Source: Erysipelotrichaceae bacterium
GTDB taxonomy: Bacteria; Bacillota_I; Bacilli_A; Erysipelotrichales; Erysipelotrichaceae
DNA: 48,671 nt
Direction of reading: 5' to 3'
NCBI GenBank assembly: GCA_017533785.1
Contig: JAFWII010000034.1
Coordinates: 1 to 48,671 of the forward strand
Shown: in pieces, positions 15,591 to 23,142 of the stretch
How the letters are laid out: each line of letters begins with the position of its first letter
Position numbering within the stretch: position 1 is the first letter of the stretch
Translations under genes and position numbers: made by a program
Notes under the pieces: model-generated
The model's database searches: none
What the model was told of the DNA's origin: nothing
Seen by the model: the letters and a program-made list of their open reading frames with translations, nothing else

Positions 15591-15671
15591 ATCCCGGTCC
15601 TCCGCTGTCAGAAGGCTTCTTCTGAGTCCATTATACAGTGCAGGAACTGTCGGGAGAATGCGGAAAACAAG

Positions 15672-15677
15672 TATAAT
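15672..15677 (+). promoter_or_regulatory. -10 box TATAAT of the 15726 lipoprotein gene
   Basis: TATAATAGAGAT begins at 15672, 49 bases before the start. The 20-bp palindrome at 15690 lies between this box and the Shine-Dalgarno site. Confidence 0.5.
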
Positions 15678-15689
15678 AGAGATGACGAT

Positions 15690-15709
15690 GTTCAGGATCG
15701 ATCCTGAAC
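15690..15709 (+). repeat. 20-bp perfect palindrome in the leader
   Basis: GTTCAGGATCGATCCTGAAC is a perfect palindrome of two 10-base arms with no spacer. It lies 13 bases past the -10 box and just before the Shine-Dalgarno AGGGAAGG. It could be an operator for a dimeric repressor or an RNA hairpin in the 5' leader. Confidence 0.75.
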
Positions 15710-15725
15710 AGGGAAGGATCGGAAA

Positions 15726-16733
15726 ATGAAGAAAGGATGGATCGTGATCATGGCAGTACTTGCACTATTCAGTTTTTTCGGATGCAAAAAGAATGATCCG
15801 GATGAGTTCGACACCGTAAAGGGAGAAGATGGTCTTGGAGATAAGGCTGTTCTTAACGAGAGCGGGATCGCTTTCTTCTCTTACAGTTATGGCGGCTCGA
15901 TCGGCGGCAATTCCTGGACAGTCGCGGTCGAGCGTCAGGACGACGCCGCCAATACTGTCACATACAATGCGATGGAATACGGCGATCTGGGCGACCTGCA
16001 GATGACTGCCGGCAGTGAACTGACAGAGGAGCTGGAACGCATCTACAGTGAACATAAGCTGTACCGCTGGGAGGGATTTTCCAAAAGCGATACCGGCGTC
16101 CTTGACGGCTCCGGGTTTTCTCTTTTCATCACTTTTAACGACGGAAAGTCCATGAGCGCAAGCGGCGATAACGTATGGCCGGACGGCTATAACGAATTCA
16201 TCAACGATCTCGGCAGTACGCTCGCACCGTATCTGAACGAAATGGTGGAAAAAGCGCAGCAGGAAAAGATCGATGCCGGCGTCAGCGGCAGTCTGAATAC
16301 CCTGATGCTGAACTTAATGCAGCATGGTGACAGCGGCAGCGATAAATACGAAGTCCTGATCATCCGTCCGCACGGCAGCGGAAGCCGCAAGAGCTTCGAC
16401 GTCCAGATCTATTCCGAGAGCGGCGATTTCATCGAGCCCGGAAAATACAATTACTATTACGACCTGCCCGAAGACGAGCTCGGCCTCGAAGGATTCGCGG
16501 CTTTGTTTGAAAAATACGGCCTGATCCAATGGTACGGCTGGGATGAGACAGCCGAGAACTACAACGATGCCGAATGGTTCCAGCTGGCCTTCAGCTTCGA
16601 AAACGGCGAGATGCAGGCAATGGGCACGGCGCACCCCGAAAACTATGATGCGTTCCGTCAGGAAGCGCTGCAGCTGCTCGTGAAGACGATCCGCGACGCG
16701 GAAGCGAAGCACGACGATTTCCGCTCCCGCTGA
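15726..16733 (+). CDS. Lipoprotein with a duplicated beta-rich domain
   Basis: 335 residues. The signal peptide ends in lipobox FSFFGC, with Cys 20 the lipidation site. The mature part contains two related segments of about 110 residues (about 48-165 and 195-320). Each has a FSYSYGG- or LIIRPHG-type strand, a run ending in a tyrosine-rich strand, then LYRW.GF / LIQWYGW, FSLFITFNDG / FQLAFSFENG and a closing helix with Y..F. The duplication is seen by eye. No family name is known to me. It stands alone, with its own promoter and palindrome. Confidence 0.75.
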   Translation: MKKGWIVIMAVLALFSFFGCKKNDPDEFDTVKGEDGLGDKAVLNESGIAFFSYSYGGSIGGNSWTVAVERQDDAANTVTYNAMEYGDLGDLQMTAGSELTEELERIYSEHKLYRWEGFSKSDTGVLDGSGFSLFITFNDGKSMSASGDNVWPDGYNEFINDLGSTLAPYLNEMVEKAQQEKIDAGVSGSLNTLMLNLMQHGDSGSDKYEVLIIRPHGSGSRKSFDVQIYSESGDFIEPGKYNYYYDLPEDELGLEGFAALFEKYGLIQWYGWDETAENYNDAEWFQLAFSFENGEMQAMGTAHPENYDAFRQEALQLLVKTIRDAEAKHDDFRSR

Positions 16734-16788
16734 CACATTGCGCGATGACGGATATACAATGAAGAAGGAATAACGGAGGACATCTCGT

Positions 16789-17520
16789 ATGCTGGTTCTG
16801 ATCGGCGCACTGCTGCTGAGTCTCGTGCCCGGCATCCTGCTTCTCTTCTGGCTGCGGAAGCAGAATACCGAGCCGGGTTATAATGATACCTATAAGCTCG
16901 CCCTGAAATACGGCTTTCTTTCCGTATTCCCGGTCATGGGCGTTGCGTTCCTCTTTTCGCTGCTCCGGGCGCTGCTTTTCCCGAATCTCCCGGTCCTGGC
17001 CAGAGAAGCCTACAGCGACTTCATCATCGCCGCCTTTACCGAGGAACTCGTGAAATTCCTGCTGTTCCGCAAGGTCCTGAAAAACAGCAAGTATCAATAC
17101 TCCTGGCGTGACGCGGCCGCCTTCATGATCGTGGTGGGCGTCTGTTTTGAACTGCTGGAGTCCCTCGTTTATGCCCTGCAGACGAACGTCGGCCAGATCC
17201 TGGTGCGCGGCGTGTTCATGCTGCACGCGGGTTACGCCTACATCATGGGCAAATACTACGGGAAAGCGGCCGCGACGGGAAAGAAGGGCTGGTATGTCTT
17301 CTGCTTCCTCGCGCCGTTCCTGCTGCACGGATTCTATGACTATGGCCTGACCCCGGAACTGACGGAATGGAATGACAATACCGTCTTTATCTCCGTCAGT
17401 CTCGCGCTCTTCGGCCTGTTCCTTCTGATCCGCATGGTCCTCTTCTTCCGCAGGGCCCGTACGGACGAGACCTATACCCGTCCGCTGTATCCGCAATTGG
17501 AAATGGAGAAGACCGAATGA
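16789..17520 (+). CDS. PrsW-type intramembrane protease homologue
   Basis: 243 residues with about seven membrane segments. The hallmark residues of the PrsW/CPBP superfamily are in place: Glu 85-Glu 86 in FTEELVK, Glu 121 and Glu 124 in CFELLES, His 146 in MLHAGYAY, and His 180 with Asp 184 in LLHGFYD. PrsW proteases cut anti-sigma factors in the membrane, but no anti-sigma gene lies beside it, and some relatives may not be proteases. SD CGGAGGA. It is the first gene of a seven-gene operon to 20479 and overlaps the next gene by 4 bases (ATGA). Confidence 0.85.
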   Translation: MLVLIGALLLSLVPGILLLFWLRKQNTEPGYNDTYKLALKYGFLSVFPVMGVAFLFSLLRALLFPNLPVLAREAYSDFIIAAFTEELVKFLLFRKVLKNSKYQYSWRDAAAFMIVVGVCFELLESLVYALQTNVGQILVRGVFMLHAGYAYIMGKYYGKAAATGKKGWYVFCFLAPFLLHGFYDYGLTPELTEWNDNTVFISVSLALFGLFLLIRMVLFFRRARTDETYTRPLYPQLEMEKTE

Positions 17521-17936
17521 CCGGACTGCTTCCGCTGAAACTGTGCGGCGCCTTCTATGCGCTGCTGTGCGTCTTCAGCATCGTCACCGGCCTGATGTAC
17601 GCTTCCGGGAAAAGGAAACTCAACCCGCTGGAGCTGCCCGACAGCTTCATGCTGAAGTTCAATGATCCCGACAAGCTGAAAGGCTTCACTGTCCGCATGG
17701 GCTGGCTGACCTTCTTCGTCGGCATCGTGCAGGGGATCACCGCCAATGTGATCTTCTCTCATAAAGGAGCGTTCGGCTATGCCGTCGCCCTGGGCTTCAC
17801 CCTGTTCTCGATCGCTTCGGTCGCATTCAAACTCAGGGGCAGGATCAGCGCCTTCGCGCTGCTCAAGTCCGTCGCCTATCTCGCCATTCTCATCGTCCTG
17901 CTGCTGAAGAGCACCCGGACGCTGTTCGGAGTATAA
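17517..17936 (+). CDS. Four-TM membrane protein
   Basis: 139 residues with four hydrophobic segments (about 5-24, 60-80, 87-105 and 115-133). The first loop is polar and proline-containing (NPLELPDSF). No family is recognised. It is translationally coupled to the PrsW homologue by ATGA and probably works with it or shares its membrane niche. Confidence 0.7.
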   Translation: MTGLLPLKLCGAFYALLCVFSIVTGLMYASGKRKLNPLELPDSFMLKFNDPDKLKGFTVRMGWLTFFVGIVQGITANVIFSHKGAFGYAVALGFTLFSIASVAFKLRGRISAFALLKSVAYLAILIVLLLKSTRTLFGV

Positions 17937-17956
17937 CGAAACCGGAGGTAAATATC

Positions 17957-18469
17957 ATGGAATTTCAGGAAGTTGTAAAAAACCGTTTCTCGTGCAAGAA
18001 GTACAGTGACCGCCCCGTAGAGGCGGAAAAGCTGCAGCAGATCCTGGAGGCAGGCAGACTGGCGCCGACCGCCAAGAACCTGCAGGAGCAGCATATCTAT
18101 GTCCTGCAGTCGGAAGAAGCGCTTGCCAAGGTCGACAAGGTCACACCCTGCCGCTACAATGCCCCGACCGTACTGCTGGTCGCGTTCGACCGCAATAACA
18201 CCTTTACCTATCCGGGCGGAAAGTATGATTCCGGCGCCGAGGACGCGACGATCGTCGCCACCCACATGGTTCTGGCAGCCGCGGATGCCGGCGTCGACAG
18301 CTGCTGGCTGAACTTCTTCGATCCGGATGTCACCGCGCAGGAATTCGGTCTTCCCGAAAACGAGCAGGTGCTGATGCTGCTGGATCTGGGCTATGCCGAT
18401 GAAGGCATCGGTCCGACGATCAAACATGCGGACCGCAAGGATCTGAGCGAGACAGTCACTTATCTGTAA
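17957..18469 (+). CDS. Nitroreductase-family flavoprotein
   Basis: 170 residues. The N-terminal RFSCKKYSDRPV with AGRLAPTAKNLQ is the FMN-binding signature of the nitroreductase family. DATIVATHMVLAAADAGVDSCW and the LDLGYADE block follow as usual. The enzyme reduces nitro compounds, quinones or a dedicated cofactor with NAD(P)H in the cytoplasm. The substrate cannot be told. GGAGGT lies ten bases before ATG 17957. TAATG couples it to the next gene. Confidence 0.9.
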   Translation: MEFQEVVKNRFSCKKYSDRPVEAEKLQQILEAGRLAPTAKNLQEQHIYVLQSEEALAKVDKVTPCRYNAPTVLLVAFDRNNTFTYPGGKYDSGAEDATIVATHMVLAAADAGVDSCWLNFFDPDVTAQEFGLPENEQVLMLLDLGYADEGIGPTIKHADRKDLSETVTYL

Positions 18470-18864
18470 TGCGTTTTGAGCATACTGACAGACACGGCTT
18501 TCTTTTGGGGTTCATCGACTTCTTTACAGCCGGTCTGTTCTTTCTCTTTTATATGCCGCGGGGTCTGCAGAGGGAGCTCGAGGAGATCCTGGGGCATGAA
18601 CTTCAGGACTACTGGAAGGCCTACCTTCTGGGGATCCCGGATCTTTTCCTCTACACGCTCGTCTGGATGGCAAACGTTTCTGAGGAGCTGAAGGGAAAAG
18701 CCATTGAACTCGGGGTCGAGGGGCCCTATACGTCGTTCCGGCACATGTTCGGCTGGAACGTTTTCGGACTTCTGCTGTTCGGGCCGATGGTCGCCACGGA
18801 GCGTTTCTTCGATACCCTGAACCGGGTCGAGATCCGTCTCAATGAACTGCAGCAGGCAAAATAA
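18469..18864 (+). CDS. DUF4234-like membrane protein
   Basis: 131 residues with about three hydrophobic segments. The pattern GFLLGFIDFFTAGLFFLFYMP, then ELEEILG, LGIPDLFLYTLVWMA and FGPMVATERFFDTLNRVE resembles DUF4234-type proteins, as I remember them. It starts in TAATG at the end of the nitroreductase gene. Function is unknown. Confidence 0.7.
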   Translation: MRFEHTDRHGFLLGFIDFFTAGLFFLFYMPRGLQRELEEILGHELQDYWKAYLLGIPDLFLYTLVWMANVSEELKGKAIELGVEGPYTSFRHMFGWNVFGLLLFGPMVATERFFDTLNRVEIRLNELQQAK

Positions 18865-18868
18865 TAAG

Positions 18869-18884
18869 GATCCCGGAAGGGATC
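18869..18884 (+). repeat. Hairpin with GNRA loop directly before the thpR Shine-Dalgarno site
   Basis: GATCCC (18869-18874) and GGGATC (18879-18884) pair around GGAA, a GNRA tetraloop. The stem is followed at once by GGAGGT (18885-18890). The structure may modulate thpR translation. Confidence 0.6.
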
Positions 18885-18895
18885 GGAGGTCAGTT

Positions 18896-19384
18896 ATGCG
18901 TTTATTTGTCGCGATCGATCTCTCGGAGGAGATGCGCGCATCCTTAGTCACCATGATGCACGACCTGAAGAAGGCCGATGTGAAGGGCAGCTATCAGCCG
19001 GTGGCGAACCTGCACCTCACCCTGGCTTTTCTCGGTGAAACGGAAGACGTCGAGACCGTGAAGGAGGTGCTGAAGAGCGTCACCTACAAGCCGTTCCGGA
19101 TGGCCTTCGGAGAGAAGGGGAATTTCGGCAATACCTTCTGGATCGGCGTCAAAAGCAATCAGGGCCTGAACAAGCTCGCGAAGGATGTCCGTGCCGTTCT
19201 GGCAGGCAGGCTTCCGGAGGAGGAGAGGGAATTCGTTCCCCATATCACTCTGATCCGCAACTGCTCCGGCAAGACCCAGGGAGTCAAGGCTGCCAAAGGC
19301 GAGATGATGGTGAAGAAAGTCTCGCTGATGAAGTCGGAAGAAAAGAAAGGAAAACGTGTCTATACCGAGATCTTCTCGTTCTAA
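18896..19384 (+). CDS. thpR: RNA 2',3'-cyclic phosphodiesterase (2H family, ThpR)
   Basis: 162 residues from ATG 18896, which follows GGAGGT with five bases between. The two 2H-superfamily motifs are present: His 40-x-Thr 42 in NLHLTLAFLG and His 116-x-Thr 118 in FVPHITLIR, as expected for ThpR (formerly 2'-5' RNA ligase). The enzyme opens or forms 2',3'-cyclic phosphate RNA ends in the cytoplasm. The start RLFVAIDLSEE is typical. It sits inside the 16789-20479 operon. Confidence 0.88.
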   Translation: MRLFVAIDLSEEMRASLVTMMHDLKKADVKGSYQPVANLHLTLAFLGETEDVETVKEVLKSVTYKPFRMAFGEKGNFGNTFWIGVKSNQGLNKLAKDVRAVLAGRLPEEEREFVPHITLIRNCSGKTQGVKAAKGEMMVKKVSLMKSEEKKGKRVYTEIFSF

Positions 19385-19399
19385 CACGAAGGAAAGCCT

Positions 19400-20143
19400 A
19401 TGATCGATGTAAAAGGAAAATGGACGCTGATCACCGGCGCCAGCCGCGGGATCGGCCGTCTCTGCGCCCTGGCGATGGCGCAGCAGGGAAGCAACCTGCT
19501 GCTGCACAGCCGCAGCGCCGCGCACTGCGAAGAGGTACTGCGGGAAGTGGAGAAGTATAGCATAAAAACGCATGTCCTGGAAGCGGAACTCTCTGATCCC
19601 GAACAGGTGGATAAGCTCTGCAAGGAGATCGATGAACTGGGCATCGTCCCGGACATCATCCTCAACAATGCCGGTCTGCAGATCGCTTACCGCAAAGATT
19701 ATCTGAACACACCGGCCTCCGACTATGAGGTCAGTTTTCAGGTGAACGTGACCGCGCCGATGCGGATCTGTTACCACTTCCTTCCGGGAATGAAGGAAAG
19801 AGGTTTCGGCAGGATCGTCAATACCACGAGCGGGATCGACCTGGAACCGGAACAGGCGGGCTATTCCGCCGCCAAGGCCGCGCTGAATAAAGTGACGCGC
19901 GACCTCGGGAAGTATTATAAAGGCACAGATGTCATCTTAAGTCTGACGGATCCGGGCTGGTGCCGTACCGACATGGGCGGACCATCTGCCCCGAACAGTG
20001 CCGAGAGCGCTCTGCCCGGCGTGCTGGTCGGTGCGTTTATCAATGACGGGAAGTCCGGCCGGATCTTCTCCGCGCAGGACTACAGCGGCATGACCCTGGA
20101 AGACGCGGTGCGCAAAGCGGAGAAAGTCCCGGGTGTGTATTAG
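19400..20143 (+). CDS. Short-chain dehydrogenase/reductase
   Basis: 247 residues. The classical SDR marks are in place: nucleotide-binding TGASRGIG around residue 14, NNAG around 90, and YSAAK with the catalytic Tyr and Lys around 156-160. The catalytic Ser lies in VNTTSGID. It oxidises or reduces an unknown alcohol/ketone with NAD(P). GAAGGAAAG lies before the start. It is in the long operon led by the PrsW homologue. Confidence 0.9.
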   Translation: MIDVKGKWTLITGASRGIGRLCALAMAQQGSNLLLHSRSAAHCEEVLREVEKYSIKTHVLEAELSDPEQVDKLCKEIDELGIVPDIILNNAGLQIAYRKDYLNTPASDYEVSFQVNVTAPMRICYHFLPGMKERGFGRIVNTTSGIDLEPEQAGYSAAKAALNKVTRDLGKYYKGTDVILSLTDPGWCRTDMGGPSAPNSAESALPGVLVGAFINDGKSGRIFSAQDYSGMTLEDAVRKAEKVPGVY

Positions 20144-20152
20144 GAGGCAGAG

Positions 20153-20479
20153 ATGATCAAGACAGATATCTATATCGGTCTGAACGACCTGGAGACCAAA
20201 CAGCAGATGTTCGCGACGTCGAAGTATCTGACGATCCTGAAGAAGGTCTGCCGGATCTACGGCGTTCCTTTTTCCGTAAACGTCATCGAAGGCGGGTATG
20301 TCCACGAGGACGGCGAATACACCGAGGAGAACTCTCTGGTGCTGTCGCTGATCGATGTGGACAAGGACATCATCAAAGCGATCGCCGAAGACCTCTGCAC
20401 TTTTTTCCATCAGGAATCGGTCCTGGTCACGAAGGGGGAAGTCGAATCCTTCAGCGTAAAGAGCCCATTCATTGAATAA
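20153..20479 (+). CDS. Small conserved-looking cytoplasmic protein
   Basis: 108 residues, GGAGG before the start and 9 bases after the SDR stop. It opens with KTDIYIGLNDLETK and has two beta-alpha units suggestive of a ferredoxin-like fold (NVIEGGYVHEDGEY.....LVLSLI). I recognise no family. It closes the seven-gene operon. Confidence 0.6.
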   Translation: MIKTDIYIGLNDLETKQQMFATSKYLTILKKVCRIYGVPFSVNVIEGGYVHEDGEYTEENSLVLSLIDVDKDIIKAIAEDLCTFFHQESVLVTKGEVESFSVKSPFIE

Positions 20480-20481
20480 AT

Positions 20482-20499
20482 ACAATAGATTTATATTGT
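20482..20499 (+). promoter_or_regulatory. Inverted repeat, candidate operator of the RelB/YafQ locus
   Basis: ACAATA (20482-20487) and TATTGT (20494-20499) form a perfect inverted repeat around GATTTA. A second element, CAAT-GAT-ATTG at 20521-20531, lies between the -35 and -10 boxes. RelB-type antitoxins bind such half-sites and repress their own operon. Confidence 0.55.
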
Positions 20500-20511
20500 C
20501 TTTATATTAAC

Positions 20512-20540
20512 TTTACAATTCAATGATATTGAGATACAAT
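20512..20540 (+). promoter_or_regulatory. Promoter of the RelB/YafQ locus
   Basis: TTTACA (20512-20517) and TACAAT (20535-20540) are separated by exactly 17 bases, a good sigma-A-type promoter. It lies 23 bases before ATG 20564 and overlaps the CAAT-N3-ATTG element. Confidence 0.75.
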
Positions 20541-20563
20541 ACGTTTGCGTAGGAGGTTTTTCC

Positions 20564-20833
20564 ATGACCACTTTAGTAAATATCCGGATCGATGAGAACG
20601 ATAAAAAAGAGTTCACGAAATTGTGCAACACGCTTGGCTTATCCGTAACGACCGCGATCAACATGTTTGTTAAACAATCCATCAGAGAACAAAGAATACC
20701 CGTTGATCTCGTCGTAAGATTCCCAAACAGCGAAACTATGGTAGTCATCGAGAACTCCAGAAAAGGAATCGGGCTTTCTAAAGCCTATGATACTGTTGAG
20801 GATCTGATGGAGGCATTGGATGCTGAAGATTAG
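20564..20833 (+). CDS. RelB/DinJ-family antitoxin
   Basis: 89 residues. The N-terminal ribbon-helix-helix TTLVNIRIDENDKKEFTKLC followed by LGLSVTTAINMFVKQ is the DinJ/RelB pattern. The C-terminal tail, ending LMEALDAED, would wrap the toxin. GGAGG lies before ATG 20564. The antitoxin neutralises the toxin and represses the operon. The gene overlaps the toxin gene by 14 bases. AT-rich composition suggests transfer. Confidence 0.88.
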   Translation: MTTLVNIRIDENDKKEFTKLCNTLGLSVTTAINMFVKQSIREQRIPVDLVVRFPNSETMVVIENSRKGIGLSKAYDTVEDLMEALDAED

Positions 20834-21098
20834 GACTCATAACAGATTTGAAAAGGATTATAGAATAATAAAAAAGAGAAATCTGCCAACAGATGAATTA
20901 TGGAACGTTGTAAGACTTCTGCAAACTGGGGAAAAACTCCCGGGGAAATACCGTGACCATCAACTAGTTGACTCAAGAGCATTCATTAATGTCAGAGAAT
21001 GTCATATAAAGCCTGATTGGCTTCTGATTTATCGAATTGATGAAGAAGAGCTGGTCCTTCTATTGCTTCGAACGGGCACACATAGTGATCTGTACTAG
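20820..21098 (+). CDS. YafQ-family mRNA interferase toxin
   Basis: 92 residues, within the usual RelE/YafQ size. The family signature is clear: F.KDYR..KKR, L..GE.LP.KYRDH.L, RECHIKPDWLLIYRI and the C-terminal RTGTHSDLY with the conserved catalytic His. YafQ-type toxins cut mRNA on the ribosome. The start lies inside the antitoxin gene. No key residue appears to be missing, so the pair is probably active. Confidence 0.88.
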   Translation: MLKIRTHNRFEKDYRIIKKRNLPTDELWNVVRLLQTGEKLPGKYRDHQLVDSRAFINVRECHIKPDWLLIYRIDEEELVLLLLRTGTHSDLY

Positions 21099-21197
21099 AA
21101 TTCAAGGTTTTAAGAACGTTTTTGTATGACGCGTCTTTCCACAAATCAGATTCTTTGCTGATCGTACAGAAGAGGATCGTTTCCTGTACTTGAATGC

Positions 21198-21968
21198 TTA
21201 TATGCCAGATTCTGTTACATATTCCGCCAGTGCCAGGGCGATCTCAAAATGCCCGGGGTCGTGCTGGGTATGTTCGATCTGGCCTTTTTCTTTTCTGTTC
21301 GTCCATTCCGGCGCATCCAGCAGGTCACCGCCGGTAAAGAACATATACACTTCCAGACCACGGAAGTCGCATACCGCCTGTACGGCGGAACCTTCCATCT
21401 CGACGGACATGCATCCGTCTTTTTTATGCTTCTCGAAATTGCCGCAGGTCTCCCGGTAGAAGGCGTCAGTCGTCCAGGTCTTTCCCTTTACATAGGGGAT
21501 ACCGTTCTTTTTCATGCAGGCTTCTACGATGTCCGCGTTCCGGATGCGGATGTAGTCCGCTGGCGGAGCGTAATGATAGGAGGTTCCCTCGTCCCGGTAA
21601 GCTTCCGTCGGGATCATGACTTTTCCTCTGGCGATTTCCCTGTCGAGACAGCCCGCTCCGCCGAAATGGATGATCTTATTCACGCTGAGTACGGTCCGGA
21701 TCTCTTCGACAGTGCCCGCGCAGGCAGGAGCGCCGACCCAGGTGCGGTAGAATCCGTACTTCCGGCCGTGATATTCGAATATGTAGACGGAAGTACTGCC
21801 GTGACCCATCGTCAGCTCGCCGGCTTTCTCACAATGATAGTTTTCGACGACGTATTTTTCGATCTCGCAGGAAAAGGTCAGTATCACCGCACTGACTTCA
21901 GGGGCGTTCCCGCTGATCTTCGGATCGATCTTGGCCGGGGTCTTATTGTCGAAGGACTCTGTGATCAT
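21198..21968 (-). CDS. Uridine phosphorylase-like nucleoside phosphorylase
   Basis: 256 residues. It shows the nucleoside phosphorylase fold marks: IIHFGGAGCLD (phosphate-binding loop region), GTSYHYAP, TTDAFYRE and VEMEGSAVQAV (ribose-binding Met-Glu). It probably cleaves a nucleoside with phosphate for salvage, in the cytoplasm. The sequence is closest to the uridine phosphorylase group, but specificity is inferred. AAAAGGAG lies before ATG 21968 on the minus strand. It is divergent from the flavodoxin gene. Confidence 0.85.
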   Translation of the reverse strand: MITESFDNKTPAKIDPKISGNAPEVSAVILTFSCEIEKYVVENYHCEKAGELTMGHGSTSVYIFEYHGRKYGFYRTWVGAPACAGTVEEIRTVLSVNKIIHFGGAGCLDREIARGKVMIPTEAYRDEGTSYHYAPPADYIRIRNADIVEACMKKNGIPYVKGKTWTTDAFYRETCGNFEKHKKDGCMSVEMEGSAVQAVCDFRGLEVYMFFTGGDLLDAPEWTNRKEKGQIEHTQHDPGHFEIALALAEYVTESGI

Positions 21969-22000
21969 ACCTTTTCTCCTTTTGAACCGTGAACCGGCTC

Positions 22001-22042
22001 TTATGATAGGCAGGTTCTTTTTATTATGATACTTTTATGATA
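22001..22042 (+). repeat. Three direct repeats TTATGATA in a divergent promoter region
   Basis: TTATGATA occurs at 22001, 22024 and 22035. The start-to-start distances of 23 and 11 bases are near two and one helical turns, so the copies lie on one face of the DNA. They sit between the phosphorylase and flavodoxin genes and may be protein-binding sites. Low-complexity AT content makes this weaker than the 12636 array. Confidence 0.4.
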
Positions 22043-22067
22043 AGGAGAAGCGCAAGGAGGGAGAAAT

Positions 22068-22604
22068 ATGAAGGGGATCATTCTGTATATGTCGAAATAC
22101 GGTTCAACGAAACGTTACGCGGAATGGCTCGCGGAAGAGACCGGATTCGACTGTGCCGAAACAAACAAAGCAGAGTTTGAGGACGTAAAAAAATACGACG
22201 TCATCGTACTGGGCGGAGGCGTCTATGCGTCAGGCATCTCGCGGCTCTCGTTTTTCAAGAAGTATTACGAAGAGCTGAAGGACAAGAAACTGATCGTGTT
22301 CTGCGCCGGCGCTTCACCGTATGACGAAGAGGCATTCAGAAAGCTCAGGGAACATAATCTGACCGGCAAACTTGCCGGGATCCCGTGCTTTTACTGCCGC
22401 GGCGCCTGGGATATGGAAAAGATGACGGTCATGGACCGCGGTCTCTGCAGGATGCTGCAGAAAGCCGTGGCCAAAAAGGATCCGGAAACTCTCGAAGTCT
22501 GGGAAAAGGCGCTGCTTGAAGCCGGAACGGAACGCCATGACTGGACAGACAGGTCCTATCTCGCACCGATCCTGGAAGAGATCAGAAAGACAGGATCCGA
22601 CTGA
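22068..22604 (+). CDS. Flavodoxin-domain protein
   Basis: 178 residues. GIILYMSKYGSTKRYAEWLAE is the FMN-phosphate loop of flavodoxin-domain proteins of the HemG/flavodoxin_5 type, and VIVLGGGVYASGIS follows as the second FMN loop. It probably shuttles electrons or binds FMN in the cytoplasm. The partner is not visible. AGGAGGG lies before ATG 22068. It leads a run of eight tightly packed genes to 27369. Confidence 0.85.
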   Translation: MKGIILYMSKYGSTKRYAEWLAEETGFDCAETNKAEFEDVKKYDVIVLGGGVYASGISRLSFFKKYYEELKDKKLIVFCAGASPYDEEAFRKLREHNLTGKLAGIPCFYCRGAWDMEKMTVMDRGLCRMLQKAVAKKDPETLEVWEKALLEAGTERHDWTDRSYLAPILEEIRKTGSD

Positions 22605-22617
22605 GTTTCAGAACGGT

Positions 22618-23100
22618 ATGAAACAGGTGTTTGAATCGGAGAATATCCGCTTTGTCGAAGTGTCGGAGCAGCTCATTGAAGAGTATCTCATCATGGTCAA
22701 CGACTATGAGAACGTCAATCGTTTTCTCGGCGGCGAAAACAAGCTTTATTCTCCGGAACAGGAACGAAACTGGGTAAAGGAAAAACTCGCGGAAAAAGCC
22801 CCGGTCTTTTCGATGATCGGAAAGAAGAACGGAGAATTCATCGGCAACATCGAATTCTTTGATCTGAAAGAGAAAGAAGCAGAACTCGGGATCGCTTTGA
22901 CTGCGAAGATGCAGGACAGGGGATATGGGACGGAGGCGATCCGTGCGTTCACGGAATACGGAACGGATCATCTCGGACTCACGAGGATCCGTCTGCGTGC
23001 GAATACAGAAAACGACAGAGCGATCCATGTATATGAAAAATGCGGTTTCAGAGAATACGCCCGCAATGACGAAGAAGTATCTATGGAACTGTTCATATAA
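22618..23100 (+). CDS. GNAT acetyltransferase, RimJ/RimL type
   Basis: 160 residues from ATG 22618. The upstream in-frame extension lies inside the flavodoxin gene and is rejected, though the SD for 22618 is weak. The acetyl-CoA-binding motif KMQDRGYGTEAIRAF is followed by TRIRLRANTENDRAIHVYEK and GF, as in RimJ/RimL ribosomal-protein or small-molecule acetyltransferases. The substrate is unknown. Confidence 0.87.
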   Translation: MKQVFESENIRFVEVSEQLIEEYLIMVNDYENVNRFLGGENKLYSPEQERNWVKEKLAEKAPVFSMIGKKNGEFIGNIEFFDLKEKEAELGIALTAKMQDRGYGTEAIRAFTEYGTDHLGLTRIRLRANTENDRAIHVYEKCGFREYARNDEEVSMELFI

Positions 23101-23142
23101 GGGCTGAACAGGCCGTCAATCAAGGAAAAAGAAACAGAAACT

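Noticed and set aside
16789..17520. A sigma/anti-sigma stress system led by the PrsW homologue
   Set aside because: No sigma factor or anti-sigma gene is found in the operon or nearby.
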